This document shows, piece by piece, positions 35,828 to 44,741 of a stretch of 64,000 bases of DNA (position 1 is its first letter; every line of letters starts with the position of its first letter). Source of the DNA: Rhodococcus ruber. Its GTDB lineage: Bacteria > Actinomycetota > Actinomycetes > Mycobacteriales > Mycobacteriaceae. The position numbers and the translations under genes are program-made. Under the pieces are notes generated by a model. It was given only the letters and a program-made list of their open reading frames with translations. It made no database searches and was not told the DNA's origin. The stretch lies in assembly GCF_027270735.1 (NCBI RefSeq), contig NZ_JAPWIJ010000002.1, positions 434,001 to 498,000 on the forward strand. The letters are read 5' to 3'.

Positions 35828-36170
35828 TGTCTTTTTGCTGTTTTCGCTTGCTGACGCGGCACCGTGGGCGGATGCGCAACGCGCAGGTATTCTTTGGCAC
35901 ACCCGGCTACACTCATATTTAGACTCCTTGCAGTCCGGCGTGGGCATGTTTCGCCATTGTTGACGTCCTTCGGCTTCTGGTAGCTGCTGGTTGGGCAGAC
36001 TGCCTGTTTGTCTATTCCAGGCGCGTAGTTCGCCATACAACCTCAACTAGTTGCTGTAAGCCGCACTGACTGTCGCGGCGGAGTGTAACGTCTAACGGAT
36101 GCGCTACCCGGCCTGATAGACGGACGGACTTTCTTCACGCGCCACCATCTTGGCGCGAGGACGCTCGTTC
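35828..36170. promoter_or_regulatory. Upstream region of the glycosyltransferase operon
   Basis: About 340 bases without a gene, which must hold the promoter of the operon beginning at 35827. Near its right end lies a hairpin (36138-36157), just beyond the stop of the GDP-fucose synthase gene. No clear -10/-35 pair can be picked by eye. Confidence 0.45.
36138..36157 (-). terminator. Possible terminator hairpin after GDP-fucose synthase
   Basis: CGCGCCA-N6-TGGCGCG, a perfect 7-bp GC-rich stem 14 bp beyond the gene's stop. No T-run follows on the minus strand, so termination is plausible but not proved; many actinobacterial terminators lack the T-run. Confidence 0.4.
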
Positions 36171-37166
36171 CTACTCCCGCAGCGTCCCGATCTGATTCCG
36201 ATACCATTCGATCGTGGACTCAATTCCCGCCTCAAGATCGATCTGAGGCTTCCATCCCGCATTCCGAAGTTTGCTCACGTCGAGCAGCTTTTGTGGTGTT
36301 CCGTCCGGCTTGGACGCGTCCCACTCTGTCTCACCCTCGAAGCCGACGGCGGATGCCACAATACCGGCGATCTCCTTGATCGTCGCGTCCTCGCCGGTGC
36401 CCACGTTCACCTGATCAGGTCCGTCGTAGTGCTCGAGTAGATGGATGCACGCAGCGGCCATATCGTCTACGTGCAGGAACTCGCGGCGAGGAGATCCGCT
36501 ACCCCAGTTGGTCACCTTGTCTAGACTGTCGCGGCGGGCTTCGTCGTAACGACGAATGAGTGCGGGCAGGACGTGCGAGCCCTTCGGGGAGAAGTTGTCG
36601 CCCGGGCCGTACAAATTGGTCGGCATTGCCGAGATCCACGGCAGGCCGTACTGCTTGCGCACCGACTGAATCTGCAGGATGCCGGCGATCTTCGCGATGG
36701 CGTAGGCGTCGTTCGTCGGCTCCAAATGCCCGGTGAGGAGGTACTCCTCCTTGATCGGCTGCGGAGCCAGTTTCGGATAGATGCAGGAGGAGCCGAGGAA
36801 CAGTACCCGCTGCACGTTCTGCGCCAACGCTGCGTCCAGCACGTTCACCTGAATGCGCAGATTGTCCGAGAGAAAATCCACCGGGTACGTGCTATTGGCA
36901 AGAATTCCGCCCACCTTGGCGGCCGCCAGGACCACCGTTGCCGGCTTGGTCTCCTCGAAGAACGAGAAGACCGCGTCACGATCTTTGAGATCCAACTCGG
37001 ACGACGAGCGTCCGATCAGGTCACTGAACCCGGACGCTTCGAGCTGACGCCATATTGCCGAGCCCACCAGACCACGGTGCCCGGCCACGTAGAACGGCGC
37101 ATCTCGGTCGAGCGGAGCCGGCGTGTATTCGGAAGCTGCCGACGCATCCGTCACCACGGCGCTCAT
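36171..37166 (-). CDS. fcl: GDP-L-fucose synthase
   Basis: 331 residues from the ATG at 37166, which overlaps the gmd stop (ATGA). Extended-SDR fold: '[11 protein letters not shown]' NADPH-binding loop (about residues 28-37), catalytic Ser in 'GSSCIYP' (about 126), and Tyr155/Lys159 in 'YAIAK'. The 'NLYGPGDNF' and '[10 protein letters not shown]' segments are typical of WcaG/Fcl. It performs 3,5-epimerisation and 4-reduction of GDP-4-keto-6-deoxy-mannose to GDP-L-fucose. A very similar second copy runs off the right edge at 63556. It supplies the donor for the GT11-like enzyme. A long N-terminal extension (about 20 residues) precedes the fold. Confidence 0.93.
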   Translation of the reverse strand: MSAVVTDASAASEYTPAPLDRDAPFYVAGHRGLVGSAIWRQLEASGFSDLIGRSSSELDLKDRDAVFSFFEETKPATVVLAAAKVGGILANSTYPVDFLSDNLRIQVNVLDAALAQNVQRVLFLGSSCIYPKLAPQPIKEEYLLTGHLEPTNDAYAIAKIAGILQIQSVRKQYGLPWISAMPTNLYGPGDNFSPKGSHVLPALIRRYDEARRDSLDKVTNWGSGSPRREFLHVDDMAAACIHLLEHYDGPDQVNVGTGEDATIKEIAGIVASAVGFEGETEWDASKPDGTPQKLLDVSKLRNAGWKPQIDLEAGIESTIEWYRNQIGTLRE

Positions 37167-38185
37167 GCCCAATCCGGCAGCGCCGGACGGTCGATCCACG
37201 GGCGACCCTCGTGCTCGAGGGCCGCAATATCGGCGTCGACCATGATCTTGGCGAGCTCAGGCGTGTGGACAGTTGCCTTCCACCCGAGCTTTGCTTCGGC
37301 CTTGCTGGCATCACCTATGAGAGCGTCCACCTCGGTGGGACGCAGATAGCGCTCGTCGAACTTGACGTGCTTCTCCCAGTCCAGTCCTGCTCGCTCGAAG
37401 GCGACGACAAGGAAGTCTTTCACCGAGAAGTTGCCGCCGGTGGCCAACACGAAGTCGTCCGGCTCATCGGCTTGCAACATCCGCCACATGCCCTCGACAT
37501 ACTCGGGGGCGTAACCCCAGTCGCGGATAGCGTCTAGGTTGCCCATGTACACGTTCTGTTCCAGGCCGGCCTTGATGCGTGCGACGGCGCGAGTGATCTT
37601 GCGGGTGACGAAAGTTTCGCCACGGCGCGGAGATTCGTGGTTGAACAGAATGCCGTTGACGGCGAAGATGCCGTACGCCTCGCGGTAGTTCTTGGTGACC
37701 CAGTAGGCGTAGACCTTGGCTGCGCCGTACGGCGAGCGTGGGTAGAACGGAGTGTCCTCGTTCTGCGGGGGCGGAGTTGCGCCGAACATCTCGGAGCTCG
37801 ACGCCTGATAGAAGCGGCATTGCAGGCCAGCAAGGCGTACTGCCTCGAGCAAGCGAATGGAGCCGACGCCGGTGGTGTTGCCGGTGTGCTCGGGTTCGTC
37901 GAAGCTGACGCGCACATGGGACTGCGCACCCAGGTTGTAGACCTCGTCCGGCTGGATTTCGGTGAGCAAAGTGACCAGTCGCGCTCCGTCACTCAAGTCG
38001 CCGTAATGCAGAAACAGCTTGGCGTCTTTATCGTGCGGATCCTGGTACAGGTGATCGATGCGTGAGGTGTTGAAGGTGGACGACCGTCGAATGAGGCCGT
38101 GCACCTCGTAGCCCTTGCTCAGCAGCAGTTCCGCCAAGTACGAGCCATCCTGGCCGGTAATGCCGGTTATCAGTGCGCGTTTCAT
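37163..38185 (-). CDS. gmd: GDP-mannose 4,6-dehydratase
   Basis: 340 residues from the ATG at 38185. Rossmann motif '[15 protein letters not shown]' (residues 8-22); the catalytic Ser/Glu in '[10 protein letters not shown]' (Glu132), Tyr153 and Lys157 in 'YGAAK'; and the '[17 protein letters not shown]' segment specific to GMD. Makes GDP-4-keto-6-deoxy-D-mannose, the substrate of the overlapping GDP-L-fucose synthase. Length fits bacterial Gmd (about 325-370). Two further GMD-like genes are at 56591 and 57583; this copy is the one paired directly with fcl. Confidence 0.95.
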   Translation of the reverse strand: MKRALITGITGQDGSYLAELLLSKGYEVHGLIRRSSTFNTSRIDHLYQDPHDKDAKLFLHYGDLSDGARLVTLLTEIQPDEVYNLGAQSHVRVSFDEPEHTGNTTGVGSIRLLEAVRLAGLQCRFYQASSSEMFGATPPPQNEDTPFYPRSPYGAAKVYAYWVTKNYREAYGIFAVNGILFNHESPRRGETFVTRKITRAVARIKAGLEQNVYMGNLDAIRDWGYAPEYVEGMWRMLQADEPDDFVLATGGNFSVKDFLVVAFERAGLDWEKHVKFDERYLRPTEVDALIGDASKAEAKLGWKATVHTPELAKIMVDADIAALEHEGRPWIDRPALPDWA

Positions 38186-38246
38186 CTTTTCCACTCCTCT
38201 AATGCCCAGCACAGATCTGGCTTTGTAATCAACTTGGACATGCCGC

Positions 38247-39764
38247 TCAGTAAGCTCCGTCGCTTCCAGCGACGGCCTTCATGGTCTTGGCGATGATCAG
38301 TAGATCCCCCACCATCGACCAGTTCTCGACATACGAAAGATCAAGCCGGACAGTCTCTTCCCACGACAGGTCGGATCTACCGCTGACCTGCCACAGACCT
38401 GTTACTCCGGGCTTGACCAGCAGTCGCCGACGAACCTCACCGTTGTAGGTCTCGACCTCTCGGCGCAGCGGCGGCCTCGGCCCCACCACACTCATCTCGC
38501 GCTTGAGAACGTTGATGAACTGCGGAAGCTCATCGAGACTGAAGCGCCGCATCACCTTGCCCACGGGCGTCACCCGTGGATCGTCACGCATCTTGAACAG
38601 AACTCCGCCGGCACCCTCGTTCTGATCCAAGAGGTGTGCAACCTGCTTGTCGGCGTCCGCGGTCATGCTGCGGAACTTGATCATCGAGAACGGGGTGCCG
38701 TCGATGCCCATTCGCTCCGACTTGTAGAAGATCGGGCCTCGGCTGGTTGTCTTCACGGCGATGGCGACGGCCAGCAGGATCGGCGAGATCAGCACCAGCA
38801 CCAGAGCTGCGAACGTCAGGTCGAAGGCAGTTTTGCTGAACCGCGTCGCGCCGTTGTACTGGGGCTTCTCCACATGGATCAGCGGAAATCCAGCGACTGG
38901 ACGCATCACCAGTCGCGGACCGGCAACATCGACCACACCCGGGGCGACGACCAAGTCGACGTCCTTCTTCTCCAGATCCCAGATCATTTTGCGAATGCCC
39001 TTGTTACCGAGGTGCTCGGTTGCAGTAACAGCCACCGTGTCGGCACCGCACTGCCCGATCGCGTCGAGAACGTCGTGCTCATCACCCAGCACCGGGATGT
39101 CGGTACCTTCGATATGAACCAGCCCGTCCCGTGGAGCCTCGTAACCGGGCATACACATACCGACCACCGCGTAGCCCGAGGACGGGGATCTTTCGAAGGA
39201 CTGTGCCATCGACATCGCGGCCGTACGGCTGCCCACGATCAAGACCGAGGTCTTGTATTCGCCGGTGCTGCGCAGCCGAGCGACGACCTTGCGCCAGACC
39301 CATCGATTCAGCAGCAGAGCAAGCAGCCCGACGGGCAACGCTATTGCCAGATACAACCGCGCGAAGTCGATACGGAACAGCAGCGACATGATCGCGATGA
39401 CGCCGAACAGGCGGAAGGTGGCCGAGACGATACGTCGGTACTCCTCCGCACCGTTTCCGATGACGCGAGGGGATCTGGTGCGAAAAATGGCGAGGAAGGC
39501 AATCCAGACGGCGGCCAAGGCGACGGACACCCCGGTGTACGTGACCGTCGGAAGCAAACCTGTGGTCGCAATATCTTCGCCACCGAAGCGCACGACCTGC
39601 GCGAGTGCGACCGACAGAACCACGACGACGACGTCGGTGACCCGCAGCCGCCTGATGTATTGCTCTTCCCACACGTGACGCGAAGTGAGGGTGCGTGTTG
39701 CCACTGCGCCCTGTCGACGCGGATTACCCCACAGAGAGCGCTGTGCAGCCCCGACAGATGCCAC
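38247..39764 (-). CDS. Polyprenyl glycosylphosphotransferase (initiating sugar transferase)
   Basis: 505 residues. The GTG at 39764 is chosen because an AGGAGGGG ribosome-binding site lies just upstream. Four to five N-terminal transmembrane helices (about residues 40-170) precede a Rossmann-like CoA-binding-type domain and then a membrane re-entrant helix. The C-terminal bacterial sugar-transferase domain follows: 'FKMIKFRSM'-type region (read here as '[15 protein letters not shown]'), '[24 protein letters not shown]' region and the C-terminal 'LSYVENWS'. WbaP/WcaJ-type enzymes put the first sugar phosphate onto undecaprenyl phosphate and so start each repeat unit. A close paralogue is at 42121. 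Confidence 0.92.
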   Translation of the reverse strand: MASVGAAQRSLWGNPRRQGAVATRTLTSRHVWEEQYIRRLRVTDVVVVVLSVALAQVVRFGGEDIATTGLLPTVTYTGVSVALAAVWIAFLAIFRTRSPRVIGNGAEEYRRIVSATFRLFGVIAIMSLLFRIDFARLYLAIALPVGLLALLLNRWVWRKVVARLRSTGEYKTSVLIVGSRTAAMSMAQSFERSPSSGYAVVGMCMPGYEAPRDGLVHIEGTDIPVLGDEHDVLDAIGQCGADTVAVTATEHLGNKGIRKMIWDLEKKDVDLVVAPGVVDVAGPRLVMRPVAGFPLIHVEKPQYNGATRFSKTAFDLTFAALVLVLISPILLAVAIAVKTTSRGPIFYKSERMGIDGTPFSMIKFRSMTADADKQVAHLLDQNEGAGGVLFKMRDDPRVTPVGKVMRRFSLDELPQFINVLKREMSVVGPRPPLRREVETYNGEVRRRLLVKPGVTGLWQVSGRSDLSWEETVRLDLSYVENWSMVGDLLIIAKTMKAVAGSDGAY

Positions 39765-40249
39765 GTGCTCCCCTCCTCTGCACTCCTGCGCACACTGCGC
39801 GAGTTCGGATCGAACCAATCCGGAAAGCAACTGGTACCGAATTGAAATAGTCCCACGCCGCTTTCCAATGCACCACGCGAGCGGCGCAGATCACAAATGA
39901 ATAACGGCACGTGTATCGGTTTACCACACCATCGCTGACTAGGCGATATGAGCGACTGGAACCCACCGGGTGTAACCGTGCCACGGCCCAAAAACGTTAC
40001 ATGTGAACACAATCGACTTAACAATGTGAGGATTCACAGGCTGCACCGCTGGTTATTGTGTGATCGACAGCCTCGCTCCCGCTGAAGGAACTCCGTACGG
40101 ACCCTGGAGCAGTCCCAACTGGTAAAAACAAGGATTTTGCCTACCTTAGCGAGCACAAGAAATCGAATCGGCGAGAAATCGTATCCAAAAGAATGAGCGC
40201 AAAAATTCATTCCAACGAATGAATCTTTCGCTCGGATTGTTCGCCCTGA
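39765..40249. promoter_or_regulatory. Upstream region of the first sugar transferase
   Basis: 485 bases without a gene. The right end holds the terminator-like hairpin after the UDP-glucose dehydrogenase gene. About 205-240 bp upstream of the GTG start are TGTAAC (39971-39976) and GTTACA (39996-40001), an inverted pair of an element found near other polysaccharide genes in the window. Confidence 0.45.
40203..40224 (-). terminator. Rho-independent-type terminator of the UDP-glucose dehydrogenase gene
   Basis: On the minus strand ATTCATTC-GTTG-GAATGAAT forms a perfect 8-bp stem beginning 26 bp after the stop codon, followed at once by TTT(T)G. The stem is AT-rich, which weakens it. The core TCATTC-N4-GAATGA also occurs at 17073-17090 without a T-run, so it could instead be an operator. 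Confidence 0.55.
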
Positions 40250-41569
40250 TCAGGGACGGCCGAGCCCGCGGTAGTTCCACCCCGCCGCCCGCCACTGCTC
40301 CGGGTCCAGGCAGTTGCGGCCGTCGATGAGCGTCTTGCTGCGCACTGCGCCCTCCAAATCGTTCGGAGTGAGTGCTTTGAACTCTTTCCATTCCGTCAGC
40401 ACCAACACCACGTCCGCGCCCTCGCACGCTTCCAGCGCAGAATTGCTGTAGGTGAGAGTGGGGAACAGTGCCCGCGAGTTCTCCATCGCCTTGGGGTCGT
40501 ACACGTTGACCGCAGCACCCTGCAGCTGGATCTGCCCAGCCACGTTCAGAGCAGGCGAATCGCGCACGTCGTCGGAATCGGGTTTGAAGGCCGCACCGAG
40601 CACGGCGACCCGAGCACCGAGGAGAGACCCGCAGGCCTCGCGCGCCAGCTCGACCATGCGGGTACGGCGTCGCATGTTGATGTTGTCGACCTCGCGCAGG
40701 AACGTCAGAGCTTGGTCGGCACCGAGTTCACCGGCCCTGGCCATGAATGCCCGGATGTCCTTGGGCAGACAGCCGCCGCCGAAGCCGATGCCGGCATTGA
40801 GGAACTTGCGGCCGATGCGTTCGTCATGACCGATGGCGTCGGCCAGCACGGTGACGTCTGCGCCGGCAGCTTCACACACCTCGGCAATGGCATTGATGAA
40901 CGAGATCTTGGTGGCCAGGAACGCATTAGCGGATGCCTTGACCAACTCGGCGGTCGCCAGATCGGTGACCAAAAACGGAATCTTCTCGTCGAGCAGCTGT
41001 GCGTAGACCTGACGAGCGAGTTCCTCGGCGCGGCCCGGACGGGCGCGGTCGACGCCGAGCACCAGGCGGTCGGGATGGAGGGTGTCTTTGACGGCATAGC
41101 CCTCGCGGAGGAACTCCGGGTTCCAAGCAACCTCGACGTCGTCGCCTGCGGGAGCGAGCTCGCGGGCCATGCGGCCCAGACGCTCGGCCGTGCCCACCGG
41201 CACGGTCGACTTGCCGAAGATGACGGCCGGCTTGGTCAGCAGCGGAGCCAGCGTCTCGATGACCGAGTCGACGAACTTCATGTCGGCCGCGAACTCCCCC
41301 TTCTTCTGTGGAGTCCCGACACCGAGAAAGTGGACCTCCGCGAAGTCTGCGGCTTCCTGGTACGACGCGGTGAAGCGCAGCCGGCCGGCCGCGATGTTGC
41401 GCTGCAGCACCTCTTCGAGTCCGGGCTCCCAGAAGGGGACCTCACCGGCTTCGAGCTTGGCGAGCTTGGCCGGGTCCACATCGACACCGAGCACCTCGTG
41501 GCCGAGTTCGGCCATGCACGCGGCATGAGTGGCACCGAGATAGCCGGTACCGAAGACTGTGATTCGCAT
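40250..41569 (-). CDS. ugd: UDP-glucose 6-dehydrogenase
   Basis: 439 residues. NAD-binding 'VFGTGYLGATHAACMAELGHEV' region at the N-terminus; catalytic Lys in 'ELVKASANAFLATKISFINA' (Lys211) and nucleophilic Cys267 in 'GFGGGCLPKDI'; the C-terminal UDP-binding domain carries 'GAAFKPDSDDVRDSPAL'. Oxidises UDP-glucose twice to UDP-glucuronate. The family also includes GDP-mannose and UDP-ManNAc dehydrogenases, but length and motifs fit Ugd best. Predicts glucuronic acid in the polymer. Probably transcribed alone or after 42058; a hairpin follows the stop. Confidence 0.92.
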   Translation of the reverse strand: MRITVFGTGYLGATHAACMAELGHEVLGVDVDPAKLAKLEAGEVPFWEPGLEEVLQRNIAAGRLRFTASYQEAADFAEVHFLGVGTPQKKGEFAADMKFVDSVIETLAPLLTKPAVIFGKSTVPVGTAERLGRMARELAPAGDDVEVAWNPEFLREGYAVKDTLHPDRLVLGVDRARPGRAEELARQVYAQLLDEKIPFLVTDLATAELVKASANAFLATKISFINAIAEVCEAAGADVTVLADAIGHDERIGRKFLNAGIGFGGGCLPKDIRAFMARAGELGADQALTFLREVDNINMRRRTRMVELAREACGSLLGARVAVLGAAFKPDSDDVRDSPALNVAGQIQLQGAAVNVYDPKAMENSRALFPTLTYSNSALEACEGADVVLVLTEWKEFKALTPNDLEGAVRSKTLIDGRNCLDPEQWRAAGWNYRGLGRP

Positions 41570-41758
41570 GCTGCTCGTTCCCCGTCGGTTGTGCTGCTGA
41601 ACTCAGATGTTCGGTCGAGACACGTTCTCGAGAATGGCGGGCACACCGTCATGACCACTTCCGCCCATGCGCATAGTAAACGCACAACGGAGGTCTCCGA
41701 AACCCGAGGGACGACGATTTACAGCACAATGAACACTCGATGATTCCGCGGCCAACTT

Positions 41759-42058
41759 TCAGCGGCGAACGGGAAACTGCGGGTTCTCGGGCTCTTCGAC
41801 GGCCTCGGCGCAGCGATGGATGAAATCGCTCAGCTCGGTACGAACCTCGGGGGCAAGCAGGTCCAACGGTGCCTCGGTGCCGTGATATTCGGCGAATGCC
41901 GACGTGTACGCGTCCACGCTGTCGGAGATCACCGCGTGCAGCGAGGTCGACCGATTCAGATGCTCCCGCGCGATCCGGTCTACTCGATCGGACAAGAAAT
42001 CATGAAAGGAACTCTGCGCCATGGTGTTACCGGATCCGTTCTCCGAAATAATGGTCAT
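41759..42058 (-). CDS. Small conserved-looking hypothetical protein
   Basis: 99 residues (87 from the ATG at 42022). Soluble, acidic, helical; no known motif. GC-rich codon positions and the tight position, 62 bp after the second sugar-transferase gene and on the same strand, argue that it is real. Function unknown. Confidence 0.5.
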   Translation of the reverse strand: MTIISENGSGNTMAQSSFHDFLSDRVDRIAREHLNRSTSLHAVISDSVDAYTSAFAEYHGTEAPLDLLAPEVRTELSDFIHRCAEAVEEPENPQFPVRR

Positions 42059-42120
42059 CCCAGAATGATACGAACAAAACCGACCGATCGCACGGTGAAC
42101 GAGATCGAAAGAGTCTGGCG

Positions 42121-43626
42121 TCAGTACGCGCCTTCACTCTTGAAGACGGCCACTGAGGTTTTGGCGATGATGAGCAGATCCCCCGTCATGGACCAGTTCT
42201 CGACGTACGAGAGATCGAGGCGAACGCTTTCCTCCCACGACAGATCGGATCGGCCACTCACCTGCCACAACCCGGTGATGCCCGGTTTGACGAGCAACCG
42301 GCGTCGTACCTCGCCGTTGTAGGTCTCCACTTCACTGCGCAGTGGCGGGCGCGGACCCACCACACTCATCTCGCGCTTGAGCACGTTGACGAACTGCGGT
42401 AGCTCATCGAGGCTGAACTTGCGCATCACCTTGCCGACGCGGGTGACCCGTGGATCGTCACGCATCTTGAACAACACGCCGCCTGCGCCCTCGTTGAGAG
42501 CGGCCAACTCCTGCACGCGCTTGTCTGCGTCCTGCACCATGCTGCGGAACTTGATCATCTGGAAGGGCTTGCCGTCGATGCCCATTCGCTCGGACTTGTA
42601 GAAGATGGACCCGGTGCTGGTGAGCTTGATGATCACCGCAAGCGCAATGAGGATCGGCGAGATCAGTAGCAGCACCGACGCGGCGAACACGAAGTCGAAG
42701 GCCGTCTTGCTGAAGCGCTTCGCGCCGTTGTACTGAGGCTTCTCCACGTGGATGAGCGGAAAGTTCGCCACCGGTCGCATCACCAGGCGCGGGCCCGCCA
42801 CGTCCATCACGCCCGGCGAGACGACGAGGTCCACCTTCTTCTTCTCCAGGTCCCACACCATCTTTCGAAGACCATGGTGGCCGATGTGCTCGGTAGCCGT
42901 GACCGCTACGGTGTCGGCTCCGGAGGTCTCGATGGCCTCGACAACGCTGTGCTCGTCTCCCAACACGGGGATCTCGACGCCGTCGATGGTGAAGGACGTG
43001 TCGTTGCCGGGCTCGTAGTTGGGAAGGCAGATTCCGACCACGCTGTAGCCGGCTTGGGGTGAACGCTCGAACGATGTGGCCATCGACAGCGCCGAACTAC
43101 GGCTGCCGACGATGAGCACCGATGTCTGATAGTCGCCGCCGGCGCGCTTGCGAGCGACGACCTTGCGCCAACCCCACCGACTCAGCAGTAGACCGATCAT
43201 GCCGACGGGTAGCGCGATGGCGAGATACAAACGAGCAATGTCGAATCGGAACAGCAGCGACAGAATGGCAACGGTGCCGAACAAGCGGAACGTGGCCGAG
43301 ACGATGCGTCGGTACTCCTCCGACCCATTGCCGATCACCCGCGGGGAACGAGTGCGGAAAATTGCGAGGAACGCCAACCACAGGACGGCGAGTACAGCCG
43401 AGACGCCGACATAGCCGGCAATGGACGAGGGCTCACGAAAATCGATATCGCCGAAGCGGATGATCTGGGCGACCGTGACCGCACCGAGAACGACCAACGT
43501 ATCGGTGACACGAAGCCCCTCGGTGTAATGCGTCTCCCATTCGCGACGCGAGGTCACCCGTCGCATCCTCCGTGCGTCGCGCCGCGACACTACCGAATTC
43601 TGCGTATTCACATCCCTGACCGACAC
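42121..43626 (-). CDS. Polyprenyl glycosylphosphotransferase, second copy
   Basis: 501 residues from the GTG at 43626, which has a GAGGGGG ribosome-binding site; a longer ATG frame (43674) lacks one. Same layout as the protein at 38247: N-terminal membrane helices (about residues 35-165), CoA-binding-like domain, and the sugar-transferase domain with 'PFQMIKFRSM', '[19 protein letters not shown]' and 'LSYVENWS'. The two are alike over their whole length with long identical runs in the C-terminal half, and differ mainly at the N-terminus and in the loop regions. It should likewise start repeat-unit synthesis on undecaprenyl phosphate, perhaps for the second polymer. Confidence 0.92.
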   Translation of the reverse strand: MSVRDVNTQNSVVSRRDARRMRRVTSRREWETHYTEGLRVTDTLVVLGAVTVAQIIRFGDIDFREPSSIAGYVGVSAVLAVLWLAFLAIFRTRSPRVIGNGSEEYRRIVSATFRLFGTVAILSLLFRFDIARLYLAIALPVGMIGLLLSRWGWRKVVARKRAGGDYQTSVLIVGSRSSALSMATSFERSPQAGYSVVGICLPNYEPGNDTSFTIDGVEIPVLGDEHSVVEAIETSGADTVAVTATEHIGHHGLRKMVWDLEKKKVDLVVSPGVMDVAGPRLVMRPVANFPLIHVEKPQYNGAKRFSKTAFDFVFAASVLLLISPILIALAVIIKLTSTGSIFYKSERMGIDGKPFQMIKFRSMVQDADKRVQELAALNEGAGGVLFKMRDDPRVTRVGKVMRKFSLDELPQFVNVLKREMSVVGPRPPLRSEVETYNGEVRRRLLVKPGITGLWQVSGRSDLSWEESVRLDLSYVENWSMTGDLLIIAKTSVAVFKSEGAY

Positions 43627-43721
43627 TGATTCCCCCTCGGTACGTGTGCACTGTCGAACTTCCGCGACCGACACAGCACCGTGCCTTCCCGTCCCTGCTA
43701 TCTACCTTGTTCGTACTGAAC

Positions 43722-43771
43722 GTAACCGGTAGTAACGATATGTTGATCGACGCTGCGCCGCAGGTCGTTAC
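43722..43771 (-). promoter_or_regulatory. GTAAC direct repeat upstream of the second sugar transferase
   Basis: GTAAC occurs at 43722-43726 and 43732-43736, a 10-bp period, with GTTACA nearby (about 43767-43772). The arrangement resembles GTAAC direct repeats bound by the actinobacterial response regulator MtrA. It lies about 95-145 bp upstream of the GTG at 43626. The assignment to MtrA is tentative. Confidence 0.35.
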
Positions 43772-43879
43772 ATGTTTCGAGTGCATTAACCAGAGGCGTC
43801 CACTGCGTTTCTGGCAGAGCCGAATTCCCAATTCCGCCCCACTCCCGGGGACCACTAAGCAACAGATCGTCACTCGATG

Positions 43880-44731
43880 TCAAGCGATGTCGGTCGATCG
43901 CACGACGCGCGGTCCCATGCCCGCGAAGGCCGTCCACATTCGGTGCCCCAGTTCCCGTTGCCCCGCACCGCTGTAGTGAATCTTCTCGGTCTCGCTGTTG
44001 TAGAGCCCCCTCGGTCCCGGCACGTACGCAACGTTCGTCCTTCGCCGCGGAGTATCGGCATGGACCGCGTCGATGACGGCGTAGTTGGGCTCCCCCGATT
44101 CGATTTCGTCCGGCACCATCTGGCCCACAACGAACGGCACCTCACCGAACTCGATACGCAAGGCGTCGATGAGACTGTCCAGCTTCTCGGCATACACCGG
44201 CCCGGTCAGCAACGGCACATCGCTCTCGCCCTGATGCCACAGCACCGCAGCGAGCTGGTTGCCGGGTTTGGTGGCCAGGCCGGTTCGGATGCGCTGCATT
44301 GCATCCCAGAACAGATTGACGCGGGCACCGGTATCGGCCGGATCCCACGAGATGCCATGGATGCGCGCAAAGCCCGAATCTCCACGCGCATAGGGAACGA
44401 GCAACACCGGCTTACCCGTCGTATCGGCGAGGTGCGCTGCAAACGTGGGGCCGAAACCGACTGCCTTGGAGGGAACCTCGTGAAACAGCGGGTTGCTGCC
44501 CGCCACGATGGTGTTCTTCGACTGCCCCGACGCTGCCCACTGATGCACCCGTGGATGCGGAGCGTCGAGACCCGAACTGTCCAAACCGACGCCTGCGCCA
44601 TGTGCGTTCGATTGCCCCATCACGGCGACCACCAGGTACGGCTCGTCGAAACCCTCCACCGGAATGCCTCGTCCCAGACGCTTCTTGACGACGTCCTTCG
44701 CACGCACCTTCAGATCTTGACGAAATCCCAT
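43880..44731 (-). CDS. SGNH-type sialate-O-acetylesterase-like (SASA) enzyme
   Basis: 283 residues from the ATG at 44731. 'MGQSNAHGAG' (Ser41) is block I of the SASA/DUF303 carbohydrate-esterase group, 'LWHQGESD' the later block, and 'HYSGAGQRELG' holds the catalytic-type His near the C-terminus. No signal peptide is seen; the N-terminus is basic, so the enzyme may be cytoplasmic or membrane-associated. Such enzymes remove acetyl or other acyl groups from sugars. Last gene of the seven-gene lipase/Wzz operon, 10 bp after the lipase at 44742. Confidence 0.8.
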   Translation of the reverse strand: MGFRQDLKVRAKDVVKKRLGRGIPVEGFDEPYLVVAVMGQSNAHGAGVGLDSSGLDAPHPRVHQWAASGQSKNTIVAGSNPLFHEVPSKAVGFGPTFAAHLADTTGKPVLLVPYARGDSGFARIHGISWDPADTGARVNLFWDAMQRIRTGLATKPGNQLAAVLWHQGESDVPLLTGPVYAEKLDSLIDALRIEFGEVPFVVGQMVPDEIESGEPNYAVIDAVHADTPRRRTNVAYVPGPRGLYNSETEKIHYSGAGQRELGHRMWTAFAGMGPRVVRSTDIA

Positions 44732-44741
44732 GACATCCCCC

